A DNA stretch of 64,000 bases. Origin: Collinsella sp. GTDB lineage: Bacteria > Actinomycetota > Coriobacteriia > Coriobacteriales > Coriobacteriaceae. Shown piece by piece: positions 41,258 to 50,155 of the stretch. Below the pieces are notes generated by a model. That model worked only from the letters and a program-made list of their open reading frames with translations. It was not told the DNA's origin and did no database searches. Positions within the stretch are counted from its first letter, which is position 1. Each line of letters begins with the position of its first letter. Made by a program: the position numbers and the translations under genes. The stretch is taken from contig JAHAGQ010000001.1 of assembly GCA_018373675.1 (NCBI GenBank), positions 1-64,000 of the forward strand, written 5' to 3'.

Positions 41258-42640
41258 ATGGCTGATACCGCATCTAAGCACATCGATATGACCACCGGCT
41301 CGCTGTGGCGCAATATTCCCCTGTTCGCCTTCCCCGTGGCCGCCACGAGCATCTTGGAGCAGCTGTCGAACCTCATCGCCACGGTCATTATCGGCAACTT
41401 CTCGTGCGACCAGGGAACCCTCGCCATGGCGGCGGTCGGCTCCAATGTTCCGCTTACCAGCCTTATGCTCAACCTGTTTATTGGCATGTCGCTTGGCTCC
41501 AACGTGGTTATCGCCAACGCTATCGGCCGTAACGATCAGAACATGGTCAAACGCGCCGTCCATACCTCGATTTTAATGGCGCTCGTGGGCTTTGTCGTCA
41601 TCGCGCTGGGCGAGATCTTTGCCGAACCCATGCTCGCCGCGCTCAACGTTCCCGCCGAGACCATGCCGCTCGCTTCGCTCTACCTACGCGTCTTTTTGCT
41701 CAGCATGCCCTCGATTTTGCTTTACAACTTTGAGGCCGCGATCTTCCGCTCCGTCGGCATCACCCGCATGCCGCTGCAGGCGCTTGCCGTGTCCACCGTC
41801 CTCAACATTGGTCTGGACCTCATCTTTGTCCCCGTGCTCCACTGGGGCGTCGCGGGCGTCGCCATCGCCACCGCCATCGCCTACACCGCCAGCGCCACCA
41901 CGCTCTTTATCCGCCTGCTCAAGACCGACTCCGTCGTCCGCGTCACCCCGCGCGACCTGGCTATCGACCCCGTCGCCCTCAAGCGCATCGTCAAGATCGG
42001 CCTGCCAGCCGGCATCCAAAGCGCCGTCTTTGCCGTAGCCAACATCATCATCCAGTCTGCCATCAACAGCCTGGGCACCGAGGTCATGGCGGCATCGAGC
42101 GCCGCCATGAGCCTGGAGTACGTGTGCTACAACCTGCTCAACAGCTTTAGCCAGGCTTGCACCACCTTTGTGGGACAAAACCACGGTGCCCGCCAGATCG
42201 ACCGCTGCACCAAGACCCTTAAGGTCTGTCTGGTCGAAGGCGGTATCGTTGCACTCACCACGATTATCGTTATTGTCGGTCTAGGACGCGAGATCTTGTC
42301 GCTGTTCAACAGCGACCCCAACATCGTCTCGATCGGCTATATCCGCGTGTGCTCGATCTTCCCGGCGTACGCCTTTAGCATGTTCTACGAAAATATGTCA
42401 GGCTACCTGCGCGGCTTTGGTATCTCGCTCATGCCCGCCCTCATCACCATGATCTGCGTCTGCGGCATCCGCTTCTATTGGGTGTTCTGCGTGTTCCCGC
42501 ACTTCCGCACCTTTGCGAACATCATGATGGTCTACCCCATCAGCCTGGGCACCACGGCGTTCTTTATGGTCGTGGCGGTACTACTCTGCCACCCGGCACG
42601 CACCTATCGCGCCACCCAAGCCAAAGCGACAGCCCGCTAA
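41258..42640 (+). CDS. MATE-family efflux transporter
   Basis: The 460-aa protein has 12 predicted membrane helices and MATE-type sequences (LWRNIPLFAFPVAATSILEQLSNLIATVIIGNF, then AIGRND in loop 2-3). It probably exports drugs or organic cations coupled to Na+ or H+. ATG at 41258 has only a weak GAGAG upstream. No dedicated regulator is adjacent. Confidence 0.9.
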   Translation: MADTASKHIDMTTGSLWRNIPLFAFPVAATSILEQLSNLIATVIIGNFSCDQGTLAMAAVGSNVPLTSLMLNLFIGMSLGSNVVIANAIGRNDQNMVKRAVHTSILMALVGFVVIALGEIFAEPMLAALNVPAETMPLASLYLRVFLLSMPSILLYNFEAAIFRSVGITRMPLQALAVSTVLNIGLDLIFVPVLHWGVAGVAIATAIAYTASATTLFIRLLKTDSVVRVTPRDLAIDPVALKRIVKIGLPAGIQSAVFAVANIIIQSAINSLGTEVMAASSAAMSLEYVCYNLLNSFSQACTTFVGQNHGARQIDRCTKTLKVCLVEGGIVALTTIIVIVGLGREILSLFNSDPNIVSIGYIRVCSIFPAYAFSMFYENMSGYLRGFGISLMPALITMICVCGIRFYWVFCVFPHFRTFANIMMVYPISLGTTAFFMVVAVLLCHPARTYRATQAKATAR

Positions 42641-42667
42641 ACACCGCACCCAACGCCACGCCAGTCA

Positions 42668-43534
42668 TTAATTGACAATATGCGAGCTCATATAGTCGAT
42701 AAAGCGCCTCGTGGCGATAGGCATGGTGTCCCAGCTGCGCCAGGCGGCCACCACGTCGCGCGAGGGGGCATGCACGATGGGCCGCACACGAATATCGGCT
42801 CGCATGCCCTCCACAGTACGCCGGTAGAGCATGCTCACGCCTAGGCCCTCCTCCACCATTGCCATGATGGTGTAGTCGTCGGTCACCTCACTCGTCACGT
42901 GCGGCGACAGTCCATGCGTTGCGAATGCATCGAGCACCAGACTCTGTTCGCCCTCATCCAGCAGCACAAACGGCTCGGACGCCAGGTCGGCAAGTGTCAC
43001 CTTTTCCTTTGCCGTCAGCGGATGCTCGGCCGGCAACAATGCTACCAACTCGTCGTGATAGACCACGCGCTTCTCGAGCCCAGCGGTAAACCCACGTGCC
43101 GTAAAGCAAAAATCAACCACGCCATCGTGCACCCACTGGGCGTTGCGCGTGTAATCGCCCTGCTTGAGGGTAAAGCGTACGCCCGGGTGCAGGGCTCCAA
43201 AGTCGCGAATCACGCGCGGCAGCACGGTTCGACTCACGTTGGTAAACGTCGCGATGCGAATATCAGTCGACGAAAGCCCCAGCAGCTCCTGGCGCTTGCC
43301 CTCAAGCTCGGCCTCGGCAGTCACGATCTGGCGCAGGTACGGCAGATATTGTTTACCGTCGCGCGTAAGCGACACGCCCTGCTTACCCCGCTCGATAATC
43401 GTAGTGCCCAGCTCGCGCTCGAGTGCCTTGACGGCCTGGCTCACCGCACTTTGCGTATAGCCCAGCTCATCGGCCGCGCCCTTAAGACTGCCGCGATCGA
43501 CCACCATACACACAATCTGATACCGCGATGCCAT
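42668..43534 (-). CDS. LysR-family regulator divergent from a second EamA transporter
   Basis: The 288-aa LysR protein has the N-terminal helix-turn-helix (GSLKGAADELGYTQSAVSQAVKALE) and an effector domain with DDYTIMAMVEEGLGVSM, also seen in the LysR at 8367. GGAGG lies before ATG at 43534. It is divergent from the EamA gene at 43694 and probably controls it. Confidence 0.88.
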   Translation of the reverse strand: MASRYQIVCMVVDRGSLKGAADELGYTQSAVSQAVKALERELGTTIIERGKQGVSLTRDGKQYLPYLRQIVTAEAELEGKRQELLGLSSTDIRIATFTNVSRTVLPRVIRDFGALHPGVRFTLKQGDYTRNAQWVHDGVVDFCFTARGFTAGLEKRVVYHDELVALLPAEHPLTAKEKVTLADLASEPFVLLDEGEQSLVLDAFATHGLSPHVTSEVTDDYTIMAMVEEGLGVSMLYRRTVEGMRADIRVRPIVHAPSRDVVAAWRSWDTMPIATRRFIDYMSSHIVN

Positions 43535-43559
43535 CGTGCCTCCACATCAATGCAGACGT

Positions 43560-43569
43560 AAAACGTTTT
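43560..43569. promoter_or_regulatory. AAAACGTTTT palindrome in LysR/EamA divergent region
   Basis: A perfect 10-bp palindrome lies 26 bases upstream of the LysR start and could be part of its operator. Confidence 0.3.
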
Positions 43570-43693
43570 GCCAGGGCTTTTCCTACCGACATTAGCGTTT
43601 CTTAATCATACTGAAGATACATTCGCTTTACTGCATCTACATCTGGGAGCAGAATCCTTTTAACGAAACCGTTCTGTAACAACAAGGAGTCCC

Positions 43694-44602
43694 ATGGACC
43701 GCAAAAAAGCAATCGCGCTCTCATTTTCCGTTCCCGTCGCATGGGGCTTTTCGTACCCCCTCATGAAGATCGGCATGGACAGCATGAACGCCACGAGCAT
43801 CGTTGCGCTGCGCTGCATCATCGCCTTCGCGGCCTGCCTGCTGCTCTTCCACAAGCGCGCGTTCCGTATCAACCGCGACCTTATGGTCCGTGCCGCCATC
43901 ATCGGCGCCATCATGGCAACCGAGCTCACCTGCATGTGCCTGGGCTCCAGCCTCACCTCTGCCTCCACTGCCGGCTTTTTGCAGAGCCTGACGGTCGTGA
44001 TCGTGCCGTTTGCCAACGCCGCCCTGCTGCGCCGCGCCCCCGAGCGCAAAGTGCTCGTCGGCACCGCCATCGTCACCTGCGGTATGTTGCTGCTCTCGGG
44101 CGCCGACTTCACCAGCCTGAACCCGGGCGCGCTCATCATGCTGCTCTCCGCTTTTGTCTATGCCGGCCATATCATTGTGGCGAAGCGCTTTGTCGGAGAA
44201 GTCGATCCGCTGTCCCTGGGCGTTTGGCAGCTGGGCTTTGGCGGCCTGTTCTCGGGCATTGCCGCATGCGTCTTTGGCGGTTTCACACTTCCCAGTACGC
44301 CCAGCGAGATCGTGGTTGTTGTCGCGCTCGCACTCATTTGCTCTGCCTACGGCTTTATCACCCAGACGCTCGTGCAGCCCCACGTGCCCGCCGAGACCAC
44401 CGGCTTCGCCTTCTCGCTCGAGCCGGTCTGCTCCGCTGTCTTCTCGTTCTTCTTGGTCGGCGAGGTCCTGAGCCCCATCGCCTTCCTGGGTGCAGCTCTC
44501 ATCCTCACCGGCGTCATGGCGGCAACCGTCGAGTTTCCGCGACTTCATGCGCATGCTCACGACCACGCCCACATGGCAGGAACGCCCGAGCGAGCCTCGT
44601 AA
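43694..44602 (+). CDS. EamA/DMT-family metabolite transporter
   Basis: The 302-aa protein has ten membrane helices in two EamA repeats (VPVAWGFSYPLMKIGMDSM at the start; FSLEPVCSAVFSFFLVGEVLSPIAFLGAALILTGV at the end). The C-terminal tail has a His-rich HAHAHDHAH segment that may bind metal. It is divergent from a LysR gene. ATG follows AAGGAGT. Substrate unknown. Confidence 0.87.
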   Translation: MDRKKAIALSFSVPVAWGFSYPLMKIGMDSMNATSIVALRCIIAFAACLLLFHKRAFRINRDLMVRAAIIGAIMATELTCMCLGSSLTSASTAGFLQSLTVVIVPFANAALLRRAPERKVLVGTAIVTCGMLLLSGADFTSLNPGALIMLLSAFVYAGHIIVAKRFVGEVDPLSLGVWQLGFGGLFSGIAACVFGGFTLPSTPSEIVVVVALALICSAYGFITQTLVQPHVPAETTGFAFSLEPVCSAVFSFFLVGEVLSPIAFLGAALILTGVMAATVEFPRLHAHAHDHAHMAGTPERAS

Positions 44603-44689
44603 GCGCCTCACCTTTTGTGGCCCCGACACAAAGGTCTCCGGACGCCTTTACAATAGATGTCAACAGAGCATCTGCCATAAAGGAGCCCC

Positions 44690-45415
44690 ATGGACACCGC
44701 AACCCGCGACCGCAACATAGCAACTTGGTTGGGTGATGCGCCGCAGCCGGTACGTAACACTACGAACCAGCTGCTCGAGCGCATCGCCCTTTTGCGTGCC
44801 GAGCAAACCATCTACCCGGCACAAGACGACATCCTCAATGCCCTCGTCTACACGCCGGCCGATCAGGTCAAGGTTGTCATCCTGGGTCAAGACCCCTATC
44901 ACGGGCCTAACCAAGCCATGGGGCTGTCGTTCTCGGTCCCTGCGACGCAAACCAAGTTGCCGCCGAGCCTGCGCAACATCTATAAGGAGCTCAAAGCCGA
45001 TCTGGGTTGCCCCATTCCCGCCACGGGAGACCTAACCCCATGGGCACAACAGGGCGTCCTGCTCCTCAACACCACGCTCACCGTGCGCGAGCATGCCGCG
45101 AACTCGCACGCCAAGCTGGGCTGGAGCACGCTCACCGACTACGTTATCGAACGCTGCTGCCAGCTGCCCCAGCCGATAGTCTTTTTGGCATGGGGCCGCT
45201 TTGCCCAGCAGATGGTCGAAGGCAAGCTCGCCGCGACCGGCGCAGGCAAGGCGACCGGCAAGTTCTGCCTGGCCTCCACGCACCCCTCACCGCTTTCGGC
45301 TAACCGTGCCACGGCAGAACTCCCCACCTTTATGGGGTCGCGCCCCTTCTCGGCAGCCAATCGGCTACTCGAACAGCACGGCTCGACCCCCGTCAACTGG
45401 ACTTGCCTCGGCTAA
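44690..45415 (+). CDS. ung: Uracil-DNA glycosylase
   Basis: The 241-aa family 1 enzyme removes uracil from DNA. It has the water-activating loop GQDPYHGPNQAMGL, LLLNTTLTVREHAANSH, and the minor-groove loop HPSPLSANR. ATG at 44690 follows AAAGGAG. A terminator shared with the convergent dehydrogenase gene follows. Confidence 0.96.
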   Translation: MDTATRDRNIATWLGDAPQPVRNTTNQLLERIALLRAEQTIYPAQDDILNALVYTPADQVKVVILGQDPYHGPNQAMGLSFSVPATQTKLPPSLRNIYKELKADLGCPIPATGDLTPWAQQGVLLLNTTLTVREHAANSHAKLGWSTLTDYVIERCCQLPQPIVFLAWGRFAQQMVEGKLAATGAGKATGKFCLASTHPSPLSANRATAELPTFMGSRPFSAANRLLEQHGSTPVNWTCLG

Positions 45416-45427
45416 AAATCGATACAT

Positions 45428-45470
45428 CAAAAACGCGCCCGACGGCAATCTTGCCATCGAGCGCGTTTTG
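45428..45470. terminator. Bidirectional terminator between ung and the dehydrogenase gene
   Basis: CAAAAACGCGC pairs with GCGCGTTTTG, with an inner CGGCAA/TTGCC stem. Confidence 0.85.
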
Positions 45471-46151
45471 TTACTCGGGCCAGATAAACTGGGTGCGGCC
45501 GGCCTCGCCACCATCGATCAGCAGACTCTGTCCGGTCATAAACCGGTTGGTCACGCCCACAAAGTAGATCCACTCGGCGATTTCTTGGGCGGTGGCCCAG
45601 CGCTTAAGCGGCGTGAGCTCCATAATCTGGTTCCACAGGTGTTCGTCTTCCATCACGCAACGGTTGAGCGGCGTGATAACGCCACCCGGGTCCACACTGT
45701 TGGCGATGGCCTGCGGCGCCAGGCGGTTTGCAAGGTTCTTGGTGTAGGCGATAACGCCGCCCTTGCTGGCAGCATAGGCGGGAAACTCCGATCCCGTATG
45801 TCCACTCGCCGACCCCACATTGACCACGGATTCGATAGCCGGCGCCGGCTTGGCGGCAAGCCCCTCCCCCACAAAGGCGTAGCGCTCGGTCACGTTGATG
45901 GTGCCACACAGGTTGGCGGCGATGTCGTCAGCCGAATCCTGCACACCGGCAACGTTCACGATTACCTGGGGTTCAAGGTCGTCCGGAAACGCGTCCGGCT
46001 TGCGGACATCAACGATCAGATGGCGGTAGCGCTCGCGTTCGATCGCCGCCGGCAGCAGATCAAAGCCCACGACCTCGTGGCCCTCGTCCAAAAAGCGCTG
46101 CACGCACGCGGCCCCGATACCACCCGAAGCGCCCGTGATCAAAACCCGCAT
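45471..46151 (-). CDS. Short-chain dehydrogenase/reductase
   Basis: The 226-aa protein has the NAD(P) loop TGASGGIG near residue 7, NVAG, catalytic Ser in NVGSASGHTGSEF and YAASK. It is an oxidoreductase of unknown substrate. It lies just downstream (9 bases) of the VUT transporter and may be co-transcribed with it. ATG at 46151 follows AAGGAG. Confidence 0.87.
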   Translation of the reverse strand: MRVLITGASGGIGAACVQRFLDEGHEVVGFDLLPAAIERERYRHLIVDVRKPDAFPDDLEPQVIVNVAGVQDSADDIAANLCGTINVTERYAFVGEGLAAKPAPAIESVVNVGSASGHTGSEFPAYAASKGGVIAYTKNLANRLAPQAIANSVDPGGVITPLNRCVMEDEHLWNQIMELTPLKRWATAQEIAEWIYFVGVTNRFMTGQSLLIDGGEAGRTQFIWPE

Positions 46152-46160
46152 ACTTGCTCC

Positions 46161-46883
46161 TTAGGCGGTTGCGTGGCGCTCGAGGTACTCGTCGCCCACG
46201 TTCTCGCGCTCCCAGCCGCGCACGACCTTGTAGCCCACGGGGCTCAGGAAGACCTCGCACAGCAGCTCGGCGACGGCACCCGTCAGCGAGCACATAAGGA
46301 CCTGTACCCAGGTCCAACCAAAGAACGTGTGGCTTACCACAATGGCAAAGACCAGGTTGTCGATAAACTGGCCAACGCCCGTGGACACATAGGAGCGGAA
46401 GGCAAAGCTCGCAAAGTTATTCTTTTTGAGCATACGGCCGAGCGACTGGTTGAGCGTGGAGTTAACCACGGCAGAAACGAGCATTGCCAGCGAAGAGCCC
46501 AGCACCACGTACCAGGTGCCGCCGATGGTGGCGTTAAGGGCATTGTTGACCTCGATCATGCCCGTATCGTAGTACGCGCCCCACATGCCGGGCGTGAGCG
46601 AGCACGCCCAAAAGCACAGGCTCACGGCCAGATTGACCAGCAGCGCGAGGATAGAGATTTTGATGGATGCCTTGGCGCCAAAGCGCTTGCAGATCATGTC
46701 CTGGCACAAAAACGAAACCCAGCTCACCACAAAGCCGCAATCGAGTGCCAGATACGGCAAGCTGATGAGCTCTTTGTTGGCCAGCAGGTTCATCATGATG
46801 ACGCTCACGAAAAACAGCGAAACCGTTGCCGCGGGAATGCTCCGCAACAGGACCTTGTAGTCCTCCATGACCTTCTTGATCAT
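46161..46883 (-). CDS. yhhQ: VUT-family queuosine-precursor transporter (YhhQ-like)
   Basis: The 240-aa protein has about six membrane helices and the Vut_1 pattern (VSLFFVSVIMMNLLANKELI, LDCGFVVSWVSFLCQDMICKRFGAKAS, SYVSTGVGQFIDNLVFAIVVSHTF). Relatives import 7-deazaguanine precursors of queuosine. The leader directly upstream folds like a class I preQ1 riboswitch, which supports this substrate. ATG at 46883 follows AAAGGAG. Confidence 0.85.
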   Translation of the reverse strand: MIKKVMEDYKVLLRSIPAATVSLFFVSVIMMNLLANKELISLPYLALDCGFVVSWVSFLCQDMICKRFGAKASIKISILALLVNLAVSLCFWACSLTPGMWGAYYDTGMIEVNNALNATIGGTWYVVLGSSLAMLVSAVVNSTLNQSLGRMLKKNNFASFAFRSYVSTGVGQFIDNLVFAIVVSHTFFGWTWVQVLMCSLTGAVAELLCEVFLSPVGYKVVRGWERENVGDEYLERHATA

Positions 46884-46892
46884 TATGTACTC

Positions 46893-46940
46893 CTTTGGTT
46901 TTAGGTTTAACGAGCAGGATATCGGACCCGAACTGCTCGG
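46893..46940 (-). promoter_or_regulatory. Candidate class I preQ1 riboswitch
   Basis: On the minus strand: CGAGCAG, then TTC, GGGT, an 8-base loop, CTGCTCG, an A-rich linker TTAAACCTAAA, ACC and the AAAGGAG ribosome-binding site. The stem, the TTC, the pseudoknot pair GGT/ACC and the A-rich tail follow the layout of preQ1-I riboswitches. Ligand binding would hide the ribosome-binding site of the transporter gene. Confidence 0.58.
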
Positions 46941-47003
46941 ACGCCCCGGTCTTGAGACGACGGTGGGTATGATAGCCGCTCACACGGCATCAGGCAAGCA
47001 ACC

Positions 47004-47033
47004 GGCGCGGCAGCCCCGCAGGGCCACCGCGCC
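47004..47033 (-). terminator. Hairpin after prfC
   Basis: GGCGCGG (47004-47010) and CCGCGCC (47027-47033) form the outer stem, with an inner CCC/GGG pair. It starts 6 bases beyond the prfC stop codon. A T run is not evident. Confidence 0.5.
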
Positions 47034-47039
47034 GATGCG

Positions 47040-48653
47040 TTAAAAGGCCACGTTGCCAAACTCCGACAGGATAAGGTCGGGGTTGTGGTCGGTTGCCCAA
47101 TCCACGTTCCACGGACTCGTAAACAGCAGCAGCTTGCCGCCGCGCATGTCCTCGACGCGCAGCGTGTCGCGCGTGAGCGAAAGGCCCGGGATATCGATGG
47201 TATCGGGGTCGTTCTGGATCCAGCGAATGTCCGTATAGGGCAGCGGCTGGCGACGGACCTCAACACGGTACTCGGCCTTGAGACGGCGCTCGAGCACCTC
47301 AAACTGCAGCACGCCGACCACGCCCACGATGACGCTCTCCATGCCGGCACCCAGCTCGCGGAAGATCTGGATGGCACCCTCCTGGGCAAGCTCCTCCATG
47401 CCCTTGACGAACTGCTTGCGCTTGAGCGTGTCGACCTGCGTAATGCGAGCGAACATCTCGGGGGCAAACGTCGGGATCTGCGGATACTGCACGTGGCGCT
47501 TGCCGGAGCACACAGTGTCGCCGATGCTAAAGATACCCGGGTCGAACAGGCCCACGATATCGCCCGCGTACGCCTCGTCCACGATGGCGCGGTCATCGGC
47601 CATCATCGACGTGCCCGTGGCAAGCTTGAGCTTGCGGTTGCCCTGCACGTGGAAGGCGTCCATGCCGCGCTCGAACTTGCCCGAGCAAATGCGCACAAAG
47701 GCGATGCGGTCGCGATGGTTCTTGTCCATGTTGGCCTGGATCTTAAACACAAAGCCGCTAAAGTCGTCGCGGCAGGGATCGACAGGCTCACTGGTGAGCG
47801 TATCGGTATAGGCGCGCGGCGTCGGGGCCAGACGCAGAAACTCCTTGAGGAAGGGCTCCACGCCAAAGTTGGTGAGCGCCGAGCCAAAGAACGCCGGGCT
47901 CAGCTTGCCGCAGGCCACGGCATCCAAGTCGAGCTCGTCGCCGGCGCCATCGAGCAGCTCGATATCGTCCATCAGGTTCTTATGGTTTTCCTCGCCAATG
48001 AGCTCATCCATGGAAGGATCGCCCAGCTCGGCCTCGACCTCGGCGACCTTCTTGGTGGCGTTGGCGTGGCCGTCGCCCTCAAAGGCAATGACGCGACGAG
48101 TCTGACGATCGAACACGCCACGGAAGTTGCGGCCGCTGCCGATCGGCCAGTTCATAGGATACGTATTGATGCCCAGGACGTTCTCGATCTCTTCCATGAG
48201 CTCAAACGGATCGCGAGCCTCGTGGTCGAGCTTGTTCACAAAGGTGAAGATGGGAATATGGCGCAGCGTACAGACCTTAAAGAGCTTTTTGGTCTGGGCC
48301 TCGACGCCCTTGGCACCGTCGATGACCATGACAGCGGCGTCGGCGGCCATAAGGGTACGGTAGGTATCCTCCGAGAAGTCCTGGTGACCGGGGGTATCGA
48401 GGATGTTGACGCAGGCGCCGTTGTAGGTGAACTGTAACACCGAGGAGGTAACGGAAATACCGCGCTCCTTCTCGATGTCCATCCAGTCCGAGACGGCATG
48501 TTTGGCCGAGCTCTTGCCCTTGACCGAGCCGGCGGTCTGAATGCTGCCGGTATAGAGCAGCAGCTTCTCAGTCAGTGTGGTCTTGCCGGCGTCCGGGTGG
48601 CTGATGATCGCGAATGTGCGGCGCGACGAGATTTCATCCGACAGGCTTGCCAT
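47040..48653 (-). CDS. prfC: Peptide chain release factor 3
   Basis: RF3 is a GTPase that removes RF1/RF2 from the ribosome after termination. The 537-aa protein has SHPDAGKTTLTEKLLLY, the RF3 signature SDWMDIEKERGISVTSS, DTPGHQDFSEDTY and FVNKLD. ATG at 48653 follows AAAGGAT; a longer frame to 48680 lacks a better site. Confidence 0.96.
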   Translation of the reverse strand: MASLSDEISSRRTFAIISHPDAGKTTLTEKLLLYTGSIQTAGSVKGKSSAKHAVSDWMDIEKERGISVTSSVLQFTYNGACVNILDTPGHQDFSEDTYRTLMAADAAVMVIDGAKGVEAQTKKLFKVCTLRHIPIFTFVNKLDHEARDPFELMEEIENVLGINTYPMNWPIGSGRNFRGVFDRQTRRVIAFEGDGHANATKKVAEVEAELGDPSMDELIGEENHKNLMDDIELLDGAGDELDLDAVACGKLSPAFFGSALTNFGVEPFLKEFLRLAPTPRAYTDTLTSEPVDPCRDDFSGFVFKIQANMDKNHRDRIAFVRICSGKFERGMDAFHVQGNRKLKLATGTSMMADDRAIVDEAYAGDIVGLFDPGIFSIGDTVCSGKRHVQYPQIPTFAPEMFARITQVDTLKRKQFVKGMEELAQEGAIQIFRELGAGMESVIVGVVGVLQFEVLERRLKAEYRVEVRRQPLPYTDIRWIQNDPDTIDIPGLSLTRDTLRVEDMRGGKLLLFTSPWNVDWATDHNPDLILSEFGNVAF

Positions 48654-48808
48654 GCGGATCCTTTCTTGCATTGAGTGCATTACGTCGTTGTAACCGTACT
48701 ATTGTAGCCGCGAAATCCCGCTCTAGGGCGCCTATCAGGACAAATTCATCAGTTAGGGCCTAGGGTAGCCGGGCCAATCGGTATTTGCCTCTTGCAGAAC
48801 TGTGCATA

Positions 48809-48842
48809 GTGTATATATACTGTGCTTACCGGTTATATACAC
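48809..48842. promoter_or_regulatory. Candidate YtrA-type operator GTGTATATA-N16-TATATACAC
   Basis: Perfect 9-bp arms lie upstream of the GntR gene, with additional AT-rich TATATAC elements that may be the -10. It is the likely autoregulatory operator of the GntR-ABC operon. Confidence 0.6.
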
Positions 48843-48869
48843 GTGTAGCCCATCAGCTAAGGAGCCGCT

Positions 48870-49250
48870 GTGGACATCATCCTATCCAATTCGAGCGATA
48901 AGCCCATCTACGAGCAGATAACCTCGCAGGTCAAAGCTCAGATTTTATCGGGCACGCTCGCTGCGGGAGCCAAACTCCCCAGCATCCGTGCACTCGCGAG
49001 CGATCTTGGCGTGAGCGTCATCACCACCAAGCGCGCCTACGCCGACCTGGAGCAGCTCGGGTTTATCTGCACCGTGCAGGGCAAGGGCTGTTTTGTCGCC
49101 GAGGGCAACCAGGAGCTCTTGCGCGAAAACCAGCTTTGCCATATCGAAGAGCTGCTTGCGAAAGCGGCAAGCCAAGCCGAAACCCTGGGCGTCACGCGCG
49201 ACAAGCTGCACGAAATGCTCGACCTTGTAGCCCCCGAAACCATGCAGTAG
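48870..49250 (+). CDS. GntR-family regulator, YtrA type
   Basis: This 126-aa repressor has a GntR winged helix (residues about 8-75; IYEQITSQVKAQILSGTLAAGAKLPSIRALASDLGVSVITTKRAYADLE) and a short helical tail for dimerisation, the usual size for YtrA proteins. GTG at 48870 follows AAGGAGC. It is immediately upstream of an ABC exporter operon, typical for YtrA regulators that respond to cell-envelope antibiotics or toxic compounds. Confidence 0.9.
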   Translation: MDIILSNSSDKPIYEQITSQVKAQILSGTLAAGAKLPSIRALASDLGVSVITTKRAYADLEQLGFICTVQGKGCFVAEGNQELLRENQLCHIEELLAKAASQAETLGVTRDKLHEMLDLVAPETMQ

Positions 49251-49273
49251 CCATCTGCAAGAAAGGCTATACC

Positions 49274-50155
49274 ATGCAAAACTTGCTAGAACTCAAAGGC
49301 ATCTCACGCCGTATGAGCGACCGTTTTTCGCTGCGTGATGTCACGCTCGCTGTGGAGCCCGGCCAGATCGTCGGCTTTGTGGGTGCCAACGGTGCCGGCA
49401 AAACAACGACGATTCGAGCCGCGCTTGGGCTTATCAAACTCGATGCCGGCGAGGTGCACCTGTTTGGGCAGCGCTGTGGCGCCGACGCACCCGGTGAAGC
49501 GCAGCGCTGCTTGCGCACCCGTGTCGGTCTCGTGCTGGACACGTGTCCTTTCCCTTCCACACTCAAGGTGGGCCAGATCGAGTCGCTCGTAGGCCCGGCG
49601 TACCCCACGTGGGACCGCGAAACGTTCGCCGGATTCATCAACCGATTTGGCCTCGATCCCAAGACAAAGGTCAAGGACCTCTCCCGCGGCATGGGTATGA
49701 AGCTGCAGCTCGCCTGCGCGCTCAGCCACAATGCCAAGCTGCTCGTTTTGGACGAAGCCACCGCGGGCCTCGATCCCATGGCACGCGAGGAACTGCTCGA
49801 TGAGATGCTCGCCTTTGTCGCCGACGGCCAGCGCAGCGTGCTGCTCTCGAGCCACATTACGTCTGATCTCGATCGTGCTGCCGACCGCGTCATCTGCATC
49901 GATAACGGCTCGATTGTGTTTGACCTGCCGCGCGAGGAAATTACCGACCGCGCCGGCATCGCCCACTGCACTCAGGCACAGGCCGCCGAGCTTATGGCTT
50001 GCGTCGAAGGCGCCCGCGCCGCCCACCACGCCTATAGCGTGGACGTGCTCGTGCCCAACCGTCGCGAAACGCTCGATGCCTTTCCCGAGATTCCCTGCGA
50101 TCGGGCAACCATTGATGACTATCTGCGCCTCATGCTGAAAGGGGCTTTGAAATGA
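49274..50155 (+). CDS. ABC transporter ATP-binding protein (BcrA/YtrB type)
   Basis: The 293-aa ATPase has Walker A GANGAGKTTT, signature LSRGMGMKLQLACAL and Walker B LLVLDEATAGLDP, plus an extended C-terminal region. It pairs with the permease that overlaps its 3' end. ATG at 49274 follows AAAGG. The cargo is unknown; exporters of lantibiotics, bacitracin or lipids are typical for this context. Confidence 0.9.
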   Translation: MQNLLELKGISRRMSDRFSLRDVTLAVEPGQIVGFVGANGAGKTTTIRAALGLIKLDAGEVHLFGQRCGADAPGEAQRCLRTRVGLVLDTCPFPSTLKVGQIESLVGPAYPTWDRETFAGFINRFGLDPKTKVKDLSRGMGMKLQLACALSHNAKLLVLDEATAGLDPMAREELLDEMLAFVADGQRSVLLSSHITSDLDRAADRVICIDNGSIVFDLPREEITDRAGIAHCTQAQAAELMACVEGARAAHHAYSVDVLVPNRRETLDAFPEIPCDRATIDDYLRLMLKGALK

